From Blastomussa wellsi (lineage: Eukaryota > Cnidaria > Anthozoa > Scleractinia > Plerogyridae), in the NCBI GenBank assembly GCA_947652115.1, contig OX393564.1, positions 3,205,364 through 3,269,363 on the forward strand: a DNA stretch of 64,000 bases, in the 5' to 3' direction. The first letter of the stretch is position 1. Every line of letters starts with the position of its first letter. The position numbers were made by a program, and so were the translations under genes. The notes beneath the pieces are model-generated. The model searched no databases and was not told the DNA's origin. It worked only from the letters and a program-made list of their open reading frames with translations. Below are positions 34,936 to 45,729 of the stretch, in pieces.

Positions 34936-37900
34936 TTATGACTCTCCATCCGTTGCAGCACAACTGCAACTTGCTCCACCTTCTGAAGCAGATTCACTTT
35001 CTTCCTTCTTCAACTCGTCAGAACTTATACCGAGGACATCAAGGATTTGTTGATTAGAAACATGATCTCCGGGTGATGACTGTTTGTGGCAAAGTAGCAC
35101 TTTTTCTCCACCTGCTGTTACGATCAGCATTCCGCCATTCAGAAAACCATCACCACGCAGGTTTCCATAGATGCCATTGGCAAAAGCCTGAAAAGAAAAA
35201 CATCAATTTTTTTTATTAAAAGAAAATGAATTAAACAGAAAGAGAGAAAAAATCTGGTGTATGGAAAAAAAAAATGTGCTGGGTAAACCTGACAAAATGC
35301 TGCTATGGTGGTAGGTAGAGTCTGTGTCAAACCTAGTGACCCAAACCGCCGGAGCTTATCCCGGTCTCTGTAGCATGAAGCAACTGGGAGTATTCTTCTC
35401 CCCCCTGGATGGGATGCTAGTCCATCACAGGGTAACCCCCAGCAGTAAATTTGCAGTGCCCATTTATACACTTGGGTGAAGAGTGGCAGTATGAGAAGAG
35501 TCTCATAATGAGGCTCAAACACGAACCATCTGATCCGGAATTCACGAAAATTCAAAAAATGCAAATGACAGGTAGACAATTAAAAATGTTTATTTTGTAG
35601 TAATGAGGAATTTTACCAGGTTAATCAACAGCCATGCAGACAGTGAATGACCACAAATACACTCACTCCAATTATTTGAATCTGGGTTTTGTTTCCTACA
35701 GAAAACAGTGAGCCATTTTGTATGCAACATAGAGCACGGTTTTGCAAAAAAGTTTCAAGACCTGAGCCAAACAGATGACTGTCGACCATTTGTTTGCTTT
35801 CCTTGTAGAGTTCATCAAAGTTGGTTGGCCAATGATATGAAAATTTTTACCCATTTTGAGTATCAGTGGTCAAAGCCCATGTAGCAAGATTTTTAGTAGG
35901 AGGGGGAGGGGGGCTGAAATGTGTGAGCCAAGTTGGGGGGGACAGGAAGCTGGGTGCCTTTCCTTTCTACTCACAAACAAAATGTGTTATGATTTCAGTA
36001 ATTTTGTTTGTTATTTTTCTTTTTTGTTTATGAGTCATTTTACCATAAAAAAGTAGGGGCCCCTCCCTCTGGTCATCATCATCGTCATCTTTATTTAAAC
36101 ATTGTAAATACATTAGGCATTAACAATTTAATATATAAAAAGCTACAACTTATTACGAAAAACTATGTACACGGATTTAGCTTCTATAGTAACAACCTAA
36201 GTATTTCCACCTGCTGGGAGTGAGCTATAACACACCAACTGATGTGAATGCCATGCAGATGACCGCTCATTTTGGCACCATGCTGGCAAACATGGTGTAC
36301 AGAAAGCAGAGCAGCCTTCCTCCATCTGCACCAAGTGCAACAAAGACTGTCACAGTCTAGCGAGTTGTACTTTACAGCCACTTGCGTATTTGCCAGTAGT
36401 TAACACTCCCATCATCTTCCAGGTCCTTATGCGCCTCATGGCGCGGAGAGAACTAACTAACTCCCAAAGACAGAAGGATACCAATAATGATGATTTGGAA
36501 ACAAAATTAATGATATGAGATTTTTCTCACCTTAGCAAGGGAAATTATTGTTTCTTTAGCTGCCAATCCCCCAAGAACAGAAACAACATTATACCTTAAA
36601 GACAGAAGGTTTAATAATTCATTACAAATCACACAGGGACAAAAAATAGTCCATCTAACTCTTGAGGTAAGGTAAGGGTAAGTCTGCAGTCGGGCCTAGT
36701 GACCCATCAGGCCGGAGCTTATCCTGGTTTCTGTAGCATGAAGCGACAGATAGTATTTCTACTCCCCCCTGGATGGGATGCTAGTCCATCGCAGGGTTAC
36801 CCCCCAGCAGTAAATTCGCCGGTACCCATTTATACACCTGGGTGAAGAGAGGCACTGTGAGAGTAAAGTGTCTTGCCCAAGAACACAACGCAGTGGCCCG
36901 GCCAGGACTCGAACCCGGACCGTCCGATCCAGAGTCCAGCGCACTAACCATTAGGCCACTGCGCCTCCCATCTAACTCTTGAAGTACTTACCAAATTTGG
37001 CTTTAACTCAAAATGCTTGCAAAATTTTTGTGTTGCTTGTTTGCTTTATGCTTGAATATTTTGTACATTTAAGTGCTTGTATGTGTGATTTTTAGTGGAA
37101 GTAGTTTCTTTACAAGTGCTCATTCCTAGTTTGGCTAACTTTTTTCAACGTCAGTGCTCACAAAGGCTTGCATGCTCATTCAATACCCTAAATTATGTAC
37201 ATGTACAATTAACCTGGCCAATACTACAGCAGCAACTGGAACAAGCAAATGCTACTTACCTTCGGAATCCTAAGTCTTTATAACACTGCTGTTTTGAATC
37301 AACATACAACTCTATAAATATAGAAAATGAAACAATAGGAAGGCAGAGGTTAATAAAAGCCCATTAGCGGCGGTCTACCACAGCTTACAAGGTCTCTCGT
37401 TGCCGTCTTTGCAGGGACTGCGGAGCCGGATTGGAGGGGGAGGGGTCTTCAGCCCCCAATAATTAAAAAGTATTAAATTTACCCAAATGAAAAATTACAA
37501 TTTTACTGCTCTCACAGATATGTGATAATAAAATAATTCAGTGCATCTGGTGTATTGGGATGCATTTTTAGCCATTCTGGACATATTCATTTAAAAAAAT
37601 TTTCCAGGAGGGCATCTACATGGCTTCAACGGCACATATCTACGCCATTTGCATTAGTCCCCCACAATAAAAAATCTGCTCGGCAGTCCCTGACTTTGTG
37701 ATGCCCATCCGAGCTTGAATTCCTTATTTTTGGAAACGTTGAAGACCGGTGGCGAGATTATTCTTTTAGAATTCTGAGAATTACAGATTAATGGCTTCTT
37801 ACAAAATCGGGAAATCAAAGAGCTGGAGTAAACCCGGAGTGAAGTTTTATATTTTCGTGCGAATCTATTTACATTCCAATGCAGAGATTCCAATGCATCC

Positions 37901-39774
37901 ACGAGTAGTTAATGACATGTGCTGAAAGATAATTGACAGCTTAAATTACAAGGGGACGGAATTGTGGCTTGAACCCTTTGTCAACAGGCTCCACCATTCC
38001 CTACTCACCACGACCCAGCCCCGGAGCCTGTTCTCAGGCTTTTACTTTTAAACTAACCTCCAGTGAAAAACTTTCCTTCTTGAAATTCTTCAAGACCTAA
38101 TTCCTCCAGTCCAACACCAAAGAGCTTTGTGTTGTGTGCATCAAGCTGTGGCTTGACCGAACTGAGTTCAGTCGACCACAGCCTGCACAACTGTCATCCA
38201 AAACGACGTAGGAACACCACAACAGCTGTTTGCTTGGCCCATAAACTCTGCAGCTCAACCATCTGTTCAGAAGACACAATATATATTATTGAAAGTGAAC
38301 TCAATAAATTGACCTCACTCTGACCTCCACTGTGTGGCTTCATAGCTCAGTTGGTAGAGCATCGCACCGGTATCGCAGAGGTCACAGGTTCAAATCCCGT
38401 TGAAGCCCTGGTTTTTTCAGGCTTCTTTAATTCCAATTGCTTAAATTGGAAATTCACTGCAATGATCATCTCTCACTTTCATCTACATCTGCAGTTCATA
38501 TATACGAATCATTTCATATGCTTTACATCAGTATATATCATTCATCAGTTTAGCATTTAACACAAATGTACTGTTGATCCTTGCAGGCTCTTGGTAAGTG
38601 AGTTACGCAAAAAGGCAGTAAAAGCCACTGACTGAGAGCCTGGAACAGGTCACTTTGGCTTCTGTAGCATAAAGAGCTGAAAGAACTACTTCTCCTACTG
38701 GGTACTATGCTAGTCCGGTATCGGGAAGTTTGAACACTGCTAAAAAATGCTGTGAGTGTTCCGCCATGTTGAAAGTACCCAGAATTCCCAAAAGTTCGAA
38801 CTTTCCACCAATAAAATGGAGGAATTGTTAGATGTTGTTGTGTTGTTGTCCAAAATCTAATTTAAAAGTACTGAATGTATCCAAGAAGGAAAGATGTTTC
38901 TAGTATTTAGAAGAGTACTGCACTTTGTTGAAACTGCAGCAAGAGGATCAATAATAACTTGAAGAAAGAACCAAGATAAACTTTAACGTTCATAATTGAA
39001 ATTTTAAAATTCTATGAAAAACTGGAATGATTGTTCATGTTGACTCTAGAATAGTGAGTGGTAATATTTTGGAGTTTGTGAATTCATCAAATTATTAATA
39101 AAAGAAAACGAAGTCAAATTGAAGCTTGTTTCCGAGCCTTTATAAGTATGTAACTTTCATAAACAGAGAGCAGAACCTCCCCACTGCCTTTAACTGGAGC
39201 AGCACGATCAATGAAAAACAAGGCTTGTCAAATGCAAAAAAACATGCAAGTACATAAATCTTTACTTCCATGGCTTGAAAGATTCTTGAAATTATCGGTC
39301 TGGTGGCTAACTTTGAACTCAAAACCGTTTCCCTCAGGGTGGGGAACTTTGAAATGAAATCTTATCCCAAGGGTTTGGGATATTCGTTTCTGATCAAACC
39401 CTATCCCGTGCCCCCCCCCCCCCCCTCGGGCATAACATTGATAGCTGCATTACATAATGACAACTTTTGAAAATCTGACGAAAAAAGTCGCCAAATGGAA
39501 GCTATTAAGTTAGAAGTGAAAACAAACCCTTCAGGCATAAAAGGCTCCAGATGAAAGCTACATCCAGAGAATTTTAAATCCGGAGAATTTTAAAACTCAA
39601 AATGAGCTGATCAAGAAAGCTGCGTCCAGATCACAAATTTTGAAATGTAAGAAACTTCACTCCCTTTGAAAATGGACCAAAATCTCCGAGAAGTTACCAG
39701 TAAAATATTACATTTCTTACCTCTCCAGTAGCGACACATTTTATGATATTTTGAGCGACTTTGCTCAAATCCAT
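34936..39774 (-). CDS. PRXL2B: Selenoprotein U (PRXL2B-type peroxiredoxin-like), copy A, 208 aa with Sec41
   Basis: Exons in transcript order: 39774-39721, 38262-38058, 37311-37260, 36594-36531, 35187-34936; all GT-AG and in phase. The protein starts MDLSKVAQNIIKCVATGE, continues MVELQSLWAKQTAVVVFLRR and FG-U-QLCRLW, then FTGELYVDSKQQCYKDLGF, RYNVVSVLGG, GNLRGDGFLNGGMLIVTAGG and SSPGDHVSNQQILDVLGIS. It runs parallel to vertebrate PRXL2B (FAM213B, prostamide/prostaglandin F synthase, 198 aa) along its whole length. The UGA at 38196-38194 stands where that protein has the first cysteine of CxxC; the second, C44, is kept. PRXL2 proteins are the selenoprotein U family, in which Sec and Cys forms alternate between lineages. 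Thioredoxin-fold redox enzyme, probably cytosolic. The tail SCSCAATDGES adds two cysteines. A UGA stop or pseudogene is unlikely: all five exons are intact and a SECIS follows. Confidence 0.92.
35310..35500 (-). mobile_element. SINE fragment (36.7 kb family), copy A intron 4
   Basis: It shares AGCTTATCCCGGTCTCTGTA, GGATGGGATGCTAGTCCATC and CAGCAGTAAATTTGC with the full copy at 36666. A shorter remnant (CCTAGTGACCCAAACCACCG..GCAAGAAGCAACTGGGAATA) lies at the equivalent place in copy B (42485-42550). So this insertion predates the gene duplication and was partly deleted in B. Confidence 0.7.
36666..36967 (-). mobile_element. Full-length tRNA-derived SINE with 15-bp target duplication
   Basis: On the minus strand it starts GAGGCGCAGTGGCCTAATGG with the B-box region GGTTCGAGTCCTGGCC, then TTGTGTTCTTGGGCAAGACA and the body GGATGGGATGCTAG on the opposite strand, ending in a GGTAA-type simple tail. 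CCATCTAACTCTTGA flanks both sides (36651-36665 and 36968-36982). Copy B has the uninterrupted site at about 42768-42790. In intron 3 of the copy A gene. Confidence 0.88.
38194..38196 (-). other. In-frame UGA, predicted selenocysteine codon 41 (copy A)
   Basis: Minus-strand context GGA TGA CAG TTG TGC, giving G-U-Q-L-C. The position matches the redox-active cysteine of PRXL2 proteins (G-C-x-x-C). The frame stays open for 46 codons to the end of this exon and for 167 codons to the gene's stop. Confidence 0.88.
38277..38560 (+). mobile_element. tRNA-derived SINE, plus strand, copy A intron 1
   Basis: GGCTTCATAGCTCAGTTGG (A box) and GGTTCAAATCCCGTTGAAGCC (B box plus acceptor end) are followed by TTTTTTCAGGCTTCTTTA, CTTAAATTGGAAATTCACTG and an irregular tail to about 38530. 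The acceptor and D stems pair but the anticodon stem does not, so this is a SINE head. The equivalent part of copy B lacks it. Confidence 0.78.
38620..38720 (-). mobile_element. SINE fragment, copy A intron 1
   Basis: GGTCACTTTGGCTTCTGTAGC and CTACTGGGTACTATGCTAGTCC resemble the 3' part of the SINE at 36666. Heavily decayed. Confidence 0.4.
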
Positions 39775-40344
39775 GACGGCCTAAACGCTGGGCACACGCA
39801 CTTCAAAAGTTCACAACAGGGACATGTTTGGACTAAATTCGCGAAGCAATTAGTCACGTGACAATGAGCAAAGATTGCGTGACGAAGCAAACGAGCACAC
39901 AACCGGGGGCAGCTGGTAGTTCAAGTACAGTGAGGCTTTTTCGCGTTAAAACTTTTTCCCACAAAAGTCATGCAAAGAATACAATCAGCTATTTTTAATT
40001 TAATCAGTGTCAGTTTGTTTCCAAAAGAAAACCAGGCAATATGAGCAAAAAAACTTGTCTTGGTTACAAATAAAAAAATTCAGTTGAATAGGGTTGTTGT
40101 TGTAGAATTTTAGATCTTTTCTTGCTTTATAGAATTTCCTCAATCTCCTCCCCAGAGCCCGCTTTTCTTTTGGTCAGCACCGCGTAGATAGGTTATGATG
40201 TACGGGGAAATTATATATTATGTAGACACATGTACCCATTATGTTATTGTACCCAACATAAATGGCTCACAACGGGCAAAATAGAACCGCTATTGGTCGG
40301 TGTCACGCAACAAACTCAAACATCGGGTGGTCTGCCTGTGATAA

Positions 40345-40740
40345 AATTAAGCGACAATTATGCCGTGGCGTTAGATCACCTCGTTGACAGATATGTCACA
40401 GGCTAATGGATAGACCTCAGATGACGCTCACAAATTCGGCTTCCTTCGCTCGCTGAAATTTTCTCCACTGGAGCGCCTGTTCGCAGGCTACGCAGTGAAT
40501 TTTCAATTTAAAGAAGGGCTTCAACGGGGTTCAAACCCATAGTCGTACGAGACGTGGGGTCCAAGGGGGCTGCAGAACCCCCACTTCCGAAAATTGGCGA
40601 TTTTTTGGTGGGGGAGGGGTAGGGGGGGCAAAACACCCAGGCTTCAGGCAAAAGCAGTTGGAAGAAAGCTAACAGACAAAAGCGACTCCCTGAATAAAGC
40701 TGGTGTTCAGATAAAATGATAGGTTGCATGGTAGGTCGAA
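40345..40740. repeat. Repeat module R2
   Basis: Same repeat as 33185-33560, with GTTAGATCACCTCGTTGACA and GCTTCAACGGGGTTCAAACCC. It is slightly shorter and followed by the palindrome element. Confidence 0.7.
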
Positions 40741-40769
40741 GCGTGCGAGTTGAAATTTTAAAGCGACAA

Positions 40770-40810
40770 TTAAAGGAATGGACAATGCCTAGCGCGCGTC
40801 CATCCAATTC

Positions 40811-40843
<33 letters not shown>

Positions 40844-41042
40844 TTAGCGTAAGAGATGCTCGAGGCGCAGCCGAGAGCATCTCTAGCTACCTAAGTGCTC
40901 TCCCAACTATCCGCGTGCATCCCGAATTGGATGGACGCGCGCTAGGCATTGTCCATTGCTTTTATAACATAGCAAGACATTTTTCACGCTGAAAAGTCGC
41001 ACTTTCGCTCAGTTGTTGATCTCTCGACTTATCTGATGTTTC

Positions 41043-41082
<40 letters not shown>

Positions 41083-41158
41083 ATGTCATCGAAAAACCCT
41101 AACTCAAATGTTGGGTTATTACTAACCATAAGTGACTGCTAAATTTAATTTTTTTCCG

Positions 41159-41191
<33 letters not shown>

Positions 41192-41226
41192 AAATTTCAC
41201 CGACAATGACGTCAGCCTGAACCATC

Positions 41227-41278
<52 letters not shown>

Positions 41279-41300
41279 GCTAGCATATAGCTATGTTATA
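40770..41300. mobile_element. Foldback element with a 57-bp-armed palindrome
   Basis: CAATGCCTAGCGCGCGTCC..GGGAGAGCAC (about 40785-40841) is mirrored almost perfectly by GTGCTCTCCCAAC..GCGCTAGGCATTG (about 40901-40957). A smaller GAGATGCTC / GAGCATCTC hairpin sits between. Further out, TTTTATAACATAGC at about 40968 mirrors GCTATGTTATAAT at about 41299. The outer parts interrupt the AAGCGACAATTA / CATGGCGTTATCC junction of a module of the R type. No coding frame. Confidence 0.6.
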
Positions 41301-41306
41301 ATATCC

Positions 41307-41620
41307 CATGGCGTTATCCCCGTGGCGTTAGATCACCTCATTGACAGATATGTCACAGGCTAATGAATAGTGGGCGATAAGTGGAATCAAAGAAAGTCTG
41401 CAGACCTCAGATCACGCTCACAAATTCGGCTGCCTTCGCTCGCTCGCTTCCCCAAGAGCCTGTTCGCAGGCTACGCAGTGAATAAGGGCTTCAACGGGGT
41501 TCGAACCGATAGGCGTACGAGCCGTGGGGTCGAAGGGGGCTGCAGAACCCCAACTTCCGAAAATTGGCTTTTTTTGGGGGGGGGGGCAAATCTCCCAGGC
41601 TTCGGGCAAAAGCAGTTGGA
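41307..41620. repeat. Repeat module R3
   Basis: Third copy of the R1 module, ending in the same G-rich tract just before unit B begins. Confidence 0.7.
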
Positions 41621-41841
41621 GTGGGGGCGGGGGAGGTAGGGAGGCAAAGGCTAGTGTTCAAATGCCATTTTTATAAATATTTTGTAACTTCAATGTCTGT
41701 AAATATTACAAAAGAGAAAAATGAGTAACATAAAGAGATGGAAATCTTGCAATAATTTCTCATTTATCTAATATAAAGATTATATTCCAGAAATACAGGC
41801 GTACACAATTTTTAAAGCTGTGACTCAAATGCAGCTGTCCA

Positions 41842-41912
41842 GGCATGTCAAACATACATCCCCCATGTGTCCCTTTGACGTTTAACACAATGGCATCATA
41901 AAACTACCTGAA
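41842..41912 (-). promoter_or_regulatory. SECIS-like element, copy B
   Basis: The core from AUGA (41899-41896) through the AAA loop to GGGGGAU (GA at 41860-41859) is base-for-base the same as in copy A. Differences start only outside the stem, where the flanking UTR has several substitutions and small indels. Conservation of just this block supports function. Confidence 0.8.
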
Positions 41913-42106
41913 ACAATGCAAACTCAAGTTTGGGCTTTAAAATCAGAGAGAAAGTTGTCGTATGATTTATAGTGGCAATTCTATTAATCCTATTACCAAA
42001 GGCCATCTAAAGCTCAAGAAACAAAATTTCAATATGTAATTATAAATATCCGATATCCTAATTAAACATTTACTGAAAAAAAACTAATCAGTCAATTCAA
42101 AAAGAT

Positions 42107-45100
42107 TTATGAGTCTCCATCCTTTGCAGCACAGCTACAACTTGCTCCACCTTCTGAAGCAGATTCACTTTCTTCCTTCTTCAACTCGTCAGAACTTATA
42201 CCAAGGACATCAAGGATTTGTTGATTAGAAACATGATCTCCGGGTGACGACTGTTTGTGACTAAGTAGCACTTTTTTTCCACCTGCTGTTACGATCAGCA
42301 TTCCGCCATTCAGTAAACCATCCCCACGCAGGTTTCCTTTGATACCTTTGGCATTGACCTGAAATGAAAAACACCATTTTTTTTATTAAAAGAAAATGAA
42401 TTAAACAGAAAGAGAGAAAAAATCTGGTGTATGAAAAAAAGAAAACAAATGTGCTGGGTAAACCTGACAAAATGCTGCTATGGAAGTCGCCTAGTGACCC
42501 AAACCACCGGAGCTTATCCTGGTTTCCATAGCAAGAAGCAACTGGGAATACTGGATGCAACACCATCATCTCCCAAAGACAGAAGGATACCGATAATGAT
42601 GATTTGAAAACAAATGATATGAGATTTTTATTAAAGGCAAAAATTCTCACCTTAGCAAGGGAAATTCTTGTTTCTTTAGCTGCCAATCCCCCAAGAACAG
42701 AGACAACATTATACCTTAAAGACAGAAGGTTTAATAATTCATTACAAATCACACAGGGGCAAAAAATGGTCCCTCTAACTTTTGAAGTACTTACCAAACT
42801 TGGCTTGTTTGCTTTATGCTTGAATATTTTTACATTCAAGTGCTTGTATGTGTGATTTTTAGTGGAAGTAGTTTCTTTGCAAGTGCTCATTCCTTGTTTG
42901 ACTAACGTTTGTCAACGTCAGTGCTCACAAAGGCTTGCATGCTCATTCAATACCCTAAATTATGTACATGTACAATTAACCTGGCCAATACTACAGCAGT
43001 AACTGGAACAAGCAAATGCTACTTACCTTCGGAATCCTAAGTCTTTATAACACTGCTGTTTTGAATCAACATACAACTCTATAAATATAGAAAATGAAAC
43101 AATAGGAAAGCAGAGGTTAATAAAAGCCCATTAGTGGCAGTCTACCACAGCTTACAAGGTCTCTCACCGCCGTCTTTGCAGGGACTGTGGAGCCGGATTG
43201 GGGGGCGCTTCAGCCCCCAATAATTATATGGGAAAAGTATAAAATTTACCCTATTGAAAAATTACAATTTTACTGCTCTCATAGATATGTGATAATAAAA
43301 TAATTCAGTGCATCTGGTGTATTGGGATGCATTTTTAGCCATTCTGGACGCATCCATTTTAAAAATTTTCCAGGAGGGCATGTCCTTGGACCCCCTACAT
43401 GGCTTCAACGGCTCATGCTACAAATGTATACTCCTACTGCTCTGCTCTAATGAATGCATGGAGGCTAATTTCAGGACTGAATCATAGCTTCCGTCACTGC
43501 CTAGATTCGCTAAAGTTCTAAATCCATATCTAGTGGTTTGCATGTTCGAGTTTATTATTAAGTGGCTTACTAATTCCAATTAATATGGGGCTGCAGTATT
43601 TCAGGTGAGGCAGTATGCATTGTACAGTTTTATTAAAATTTCCACCGGTACCATGCGTTTAAGTTGACATAGGGCAGCAATCTTGGCATAAGTTTTCTTG
43701 AGCATTTAGAACTGTGACATGCAGCTTGAAGGTAAGACCTTTGTCCAGTATAACTCTGAGAACGTTTAGAGTATCTAACTATAAAACAAGTGGTCTACCA
43801 TTATCCTGAATTGCGTGGCAATATGGATTTAAATAATAATTGAAAATAACTACATTTCTCTAACAATATGTGAATCCCAAGTATACAGCACCTCTAACTA
43901 AAAATTAATAATTATTAATCGTTCCCCCTTCAAACACCTTTAAGAACATGTCCTAATCCATGTTTATAAGAGTCTACAAGTGAAGTATTTAGTTTGTACT
44001 TAGAAATGTTTTACTTTTAAACTAACCTCCAGAGAAAAACTTTCCCTCTTGAAATTCTTCAAGACCTAATTCCTCCAGTCCGACACCAAAGAGCTTTGCG
44101 TTGTGTGCATCAAGCTGTGGCTTGACCAAACTGAGTTCAGTCGACCACAGCCTGCACAACTGTCATCCAAAACGACGCAGGAACACCACAACAGCTGTTT
44201 GCTTGGCCCATAAACTCTGCAGCTCAACCATCTGTTCAGACAGAAGACATGTTATATATCATTGATCAGTTTAGCAATCAATACAAACATACTGTTGATC
44301 CTTGTAGGCTTGCATTATACATGACGGGGGCTCTGATTGAGCTCCATATTGCAAACCCAAAACAATAGTGTGTTTTCGCTCACGTGACTAGCATCCATAT
44401 TGCTTTACTGAAACAAAAGGAAGAATTTGCATGAAAATAGAGTTCAATTCCCAAAAGACTCGTTCACTCCTCCAACATGGCTGCCATTTCTTTGTTGTAC
44501 TCCTCCAACATGGCCGTCGTGACGTCACGCGAACACACTCAATACACAAGCCTGGAATTTTAGACCCCAAAAATACCTGGCATAAAAAAATACCTCAATA
44601 CGGATACTGCGATACTGCATACTGCAAGTACCTCTCCCCCCCCCCCCCCCAACCCCCCAGCACTTGTGAGAATCAGTCATGAGAAACTCACATGAACAAA
44701 AATATCGAGTCCAAGGGCCAAGAGAGACCCTTGCCTTCAAATGATCGCCTCTAAAAATAGCTTATATTTAAAGGCTAAATTAAATTAAGTGTTGTGCATT
44801 TTGGGCAAATTTTTTACAATAACATGATATATTCTATGGCCACAACAGACTGGTACATCCCATGCATGATGAAGAAAATGACTAAACTCTGAGATAAGCT
44901 AGAGAAATAATGGCATTTGTGTTAAATATAACGATATAAGCTTAGTTCAGGGTAATTGTTACGTAATGGCAATTTGAAAATCTGACGAAAAAAGTCGCCA
45001 AAGGGAAGCTATTAAGTTAGAAGTGAAAACAAACCCTTCAGGCATAAAGGCTCTAGATGAAAGCTATATCGAAACGGGAGAATTTTAAAAATCAAAATGA

Positions 45101-45284
45101 GCTTATCAAGAAAGCTGACTGTTAAGTTTATAAGTCCAGATCACAAATTTTGAAATGTAAGAAACTTCAGTCCCTTTGAAAATAGACCAAAATCTCCAAG
45201 AAGTTACCAGTAAAATCTTACATTTCTTACCTCTCCAGTAGCGACACATTTTATGATATTTTGAGCTACTTTGCTCAAATCCAT
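42107..45284 (-). CDS. PRXL2B: Selenoprotein U (PRXL2B-type), copy B, 208 aa with Sec41
   Basis: Exons in transcript order: 45284-45231, 44231-44027, 43078-43027, 42714-42651, 42358-42107, with the same lengths and phases as copy A. Exon 1 and exon 3 encode identical peptides. Exon 2 differs at three residues (ELSL for ELSS, HNAK for HNTK, FFSGE for FFTGE). Exon 4 has KETRISLAK for KETIISLAK. Exon 5 begins VNAKGIKGNLRGDGLLNGG instead of AFANGIYGNLRGDGFLNGG, has GGKKVLLSHKQ and ends AAKDGDS. The UGA (44165-44163), C44 and all splice sites are intact, so both copies look functional. The start of exon 5 in B resembles the vertebrate KAVGIQGNL more than A does, so A is the more changed copy there. 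Confidence 0.92.
44163..44165 (-). other. In-frame UGA, predicted selenocysteine codon 41 (copy B)
   Basis: Context GGA TGA CAG TTG TGC, identical to copy A. Retained after duplication while neighbouring codons have changed. Confidence 0.88.
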
Positions 45285-45729
45285 GACGGTCTAAAAGCTG
45301 GGCACACTCTATCCACTTCCGAAGTTCACAACAGGGACATGTTTGGACTAAATTCGCGAAGCAATTAGTCACATGACAACGAGCAAAGATTGCGTGACGA
45401 AGCAAACTGGCACACAACCGCGCGCGGGGCAGCTGGTAGTTAAAGTGAGGCGGCTTTTTTTCACGTTAAAACTTTTTCCCATAAAAGTCATGCAAAGAAT
45501 ACAATCAACTATTAAATTTCACAAAACATTTTTATTTAATCAGTGTCAGCAGGGCTCCTGGTGTCAGTTTGTTTCCAAAAGAAAACCAGGCAATATGAGC
45601 AAAAAAACTTGTCTTGGTTACAAATAAAAAAAATCAGTTGAATAGGGTTGTTGTTGTAAAATTCGTTGACGAGTCGTATTTTTAGCATTTTAGATTTTTT
45701 CTTGCTTTATAAAATTTCCTCAATCTCCT

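Larger units (their letters stand above)
34500..40263. repeat. Tandem duplication unit A
   Basis: The unit is collinear with 41657-45840 (unit B) through all five exons, the 3' UTR and about 500 bases upstream of exon 1, mostly at more than 90 percent identity by eye. A is longer because of the SINEs and a part of intron 4 (35400-36466) that B lacks. Homology upstream ends near 40263 (A) and 45840 (B). Confidence 0.9.

Noticed and set aside
38194..38196. TGA in the PRXL2B-like exon as a pseudogene stop
   Set aside because: Both copies keep it, all other codons and splice sites are intact, it falls on the catalytic residue, and a SECIS-like hairpin follows.
38335..38410. Functional tRNA gene
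   Set aside because: Acceptor and D stems pair but the anticodon stem does not, and the same head with the same non-tRNA tail occurs at three other places, so it is a SINE.
42261..42890. 209-codon minus-strand open frame
   Set aside because: It runs through exon 4 of selenoprotein copy B and adjoining introns by chance; only the LAAKETRISLAK part is real protein.
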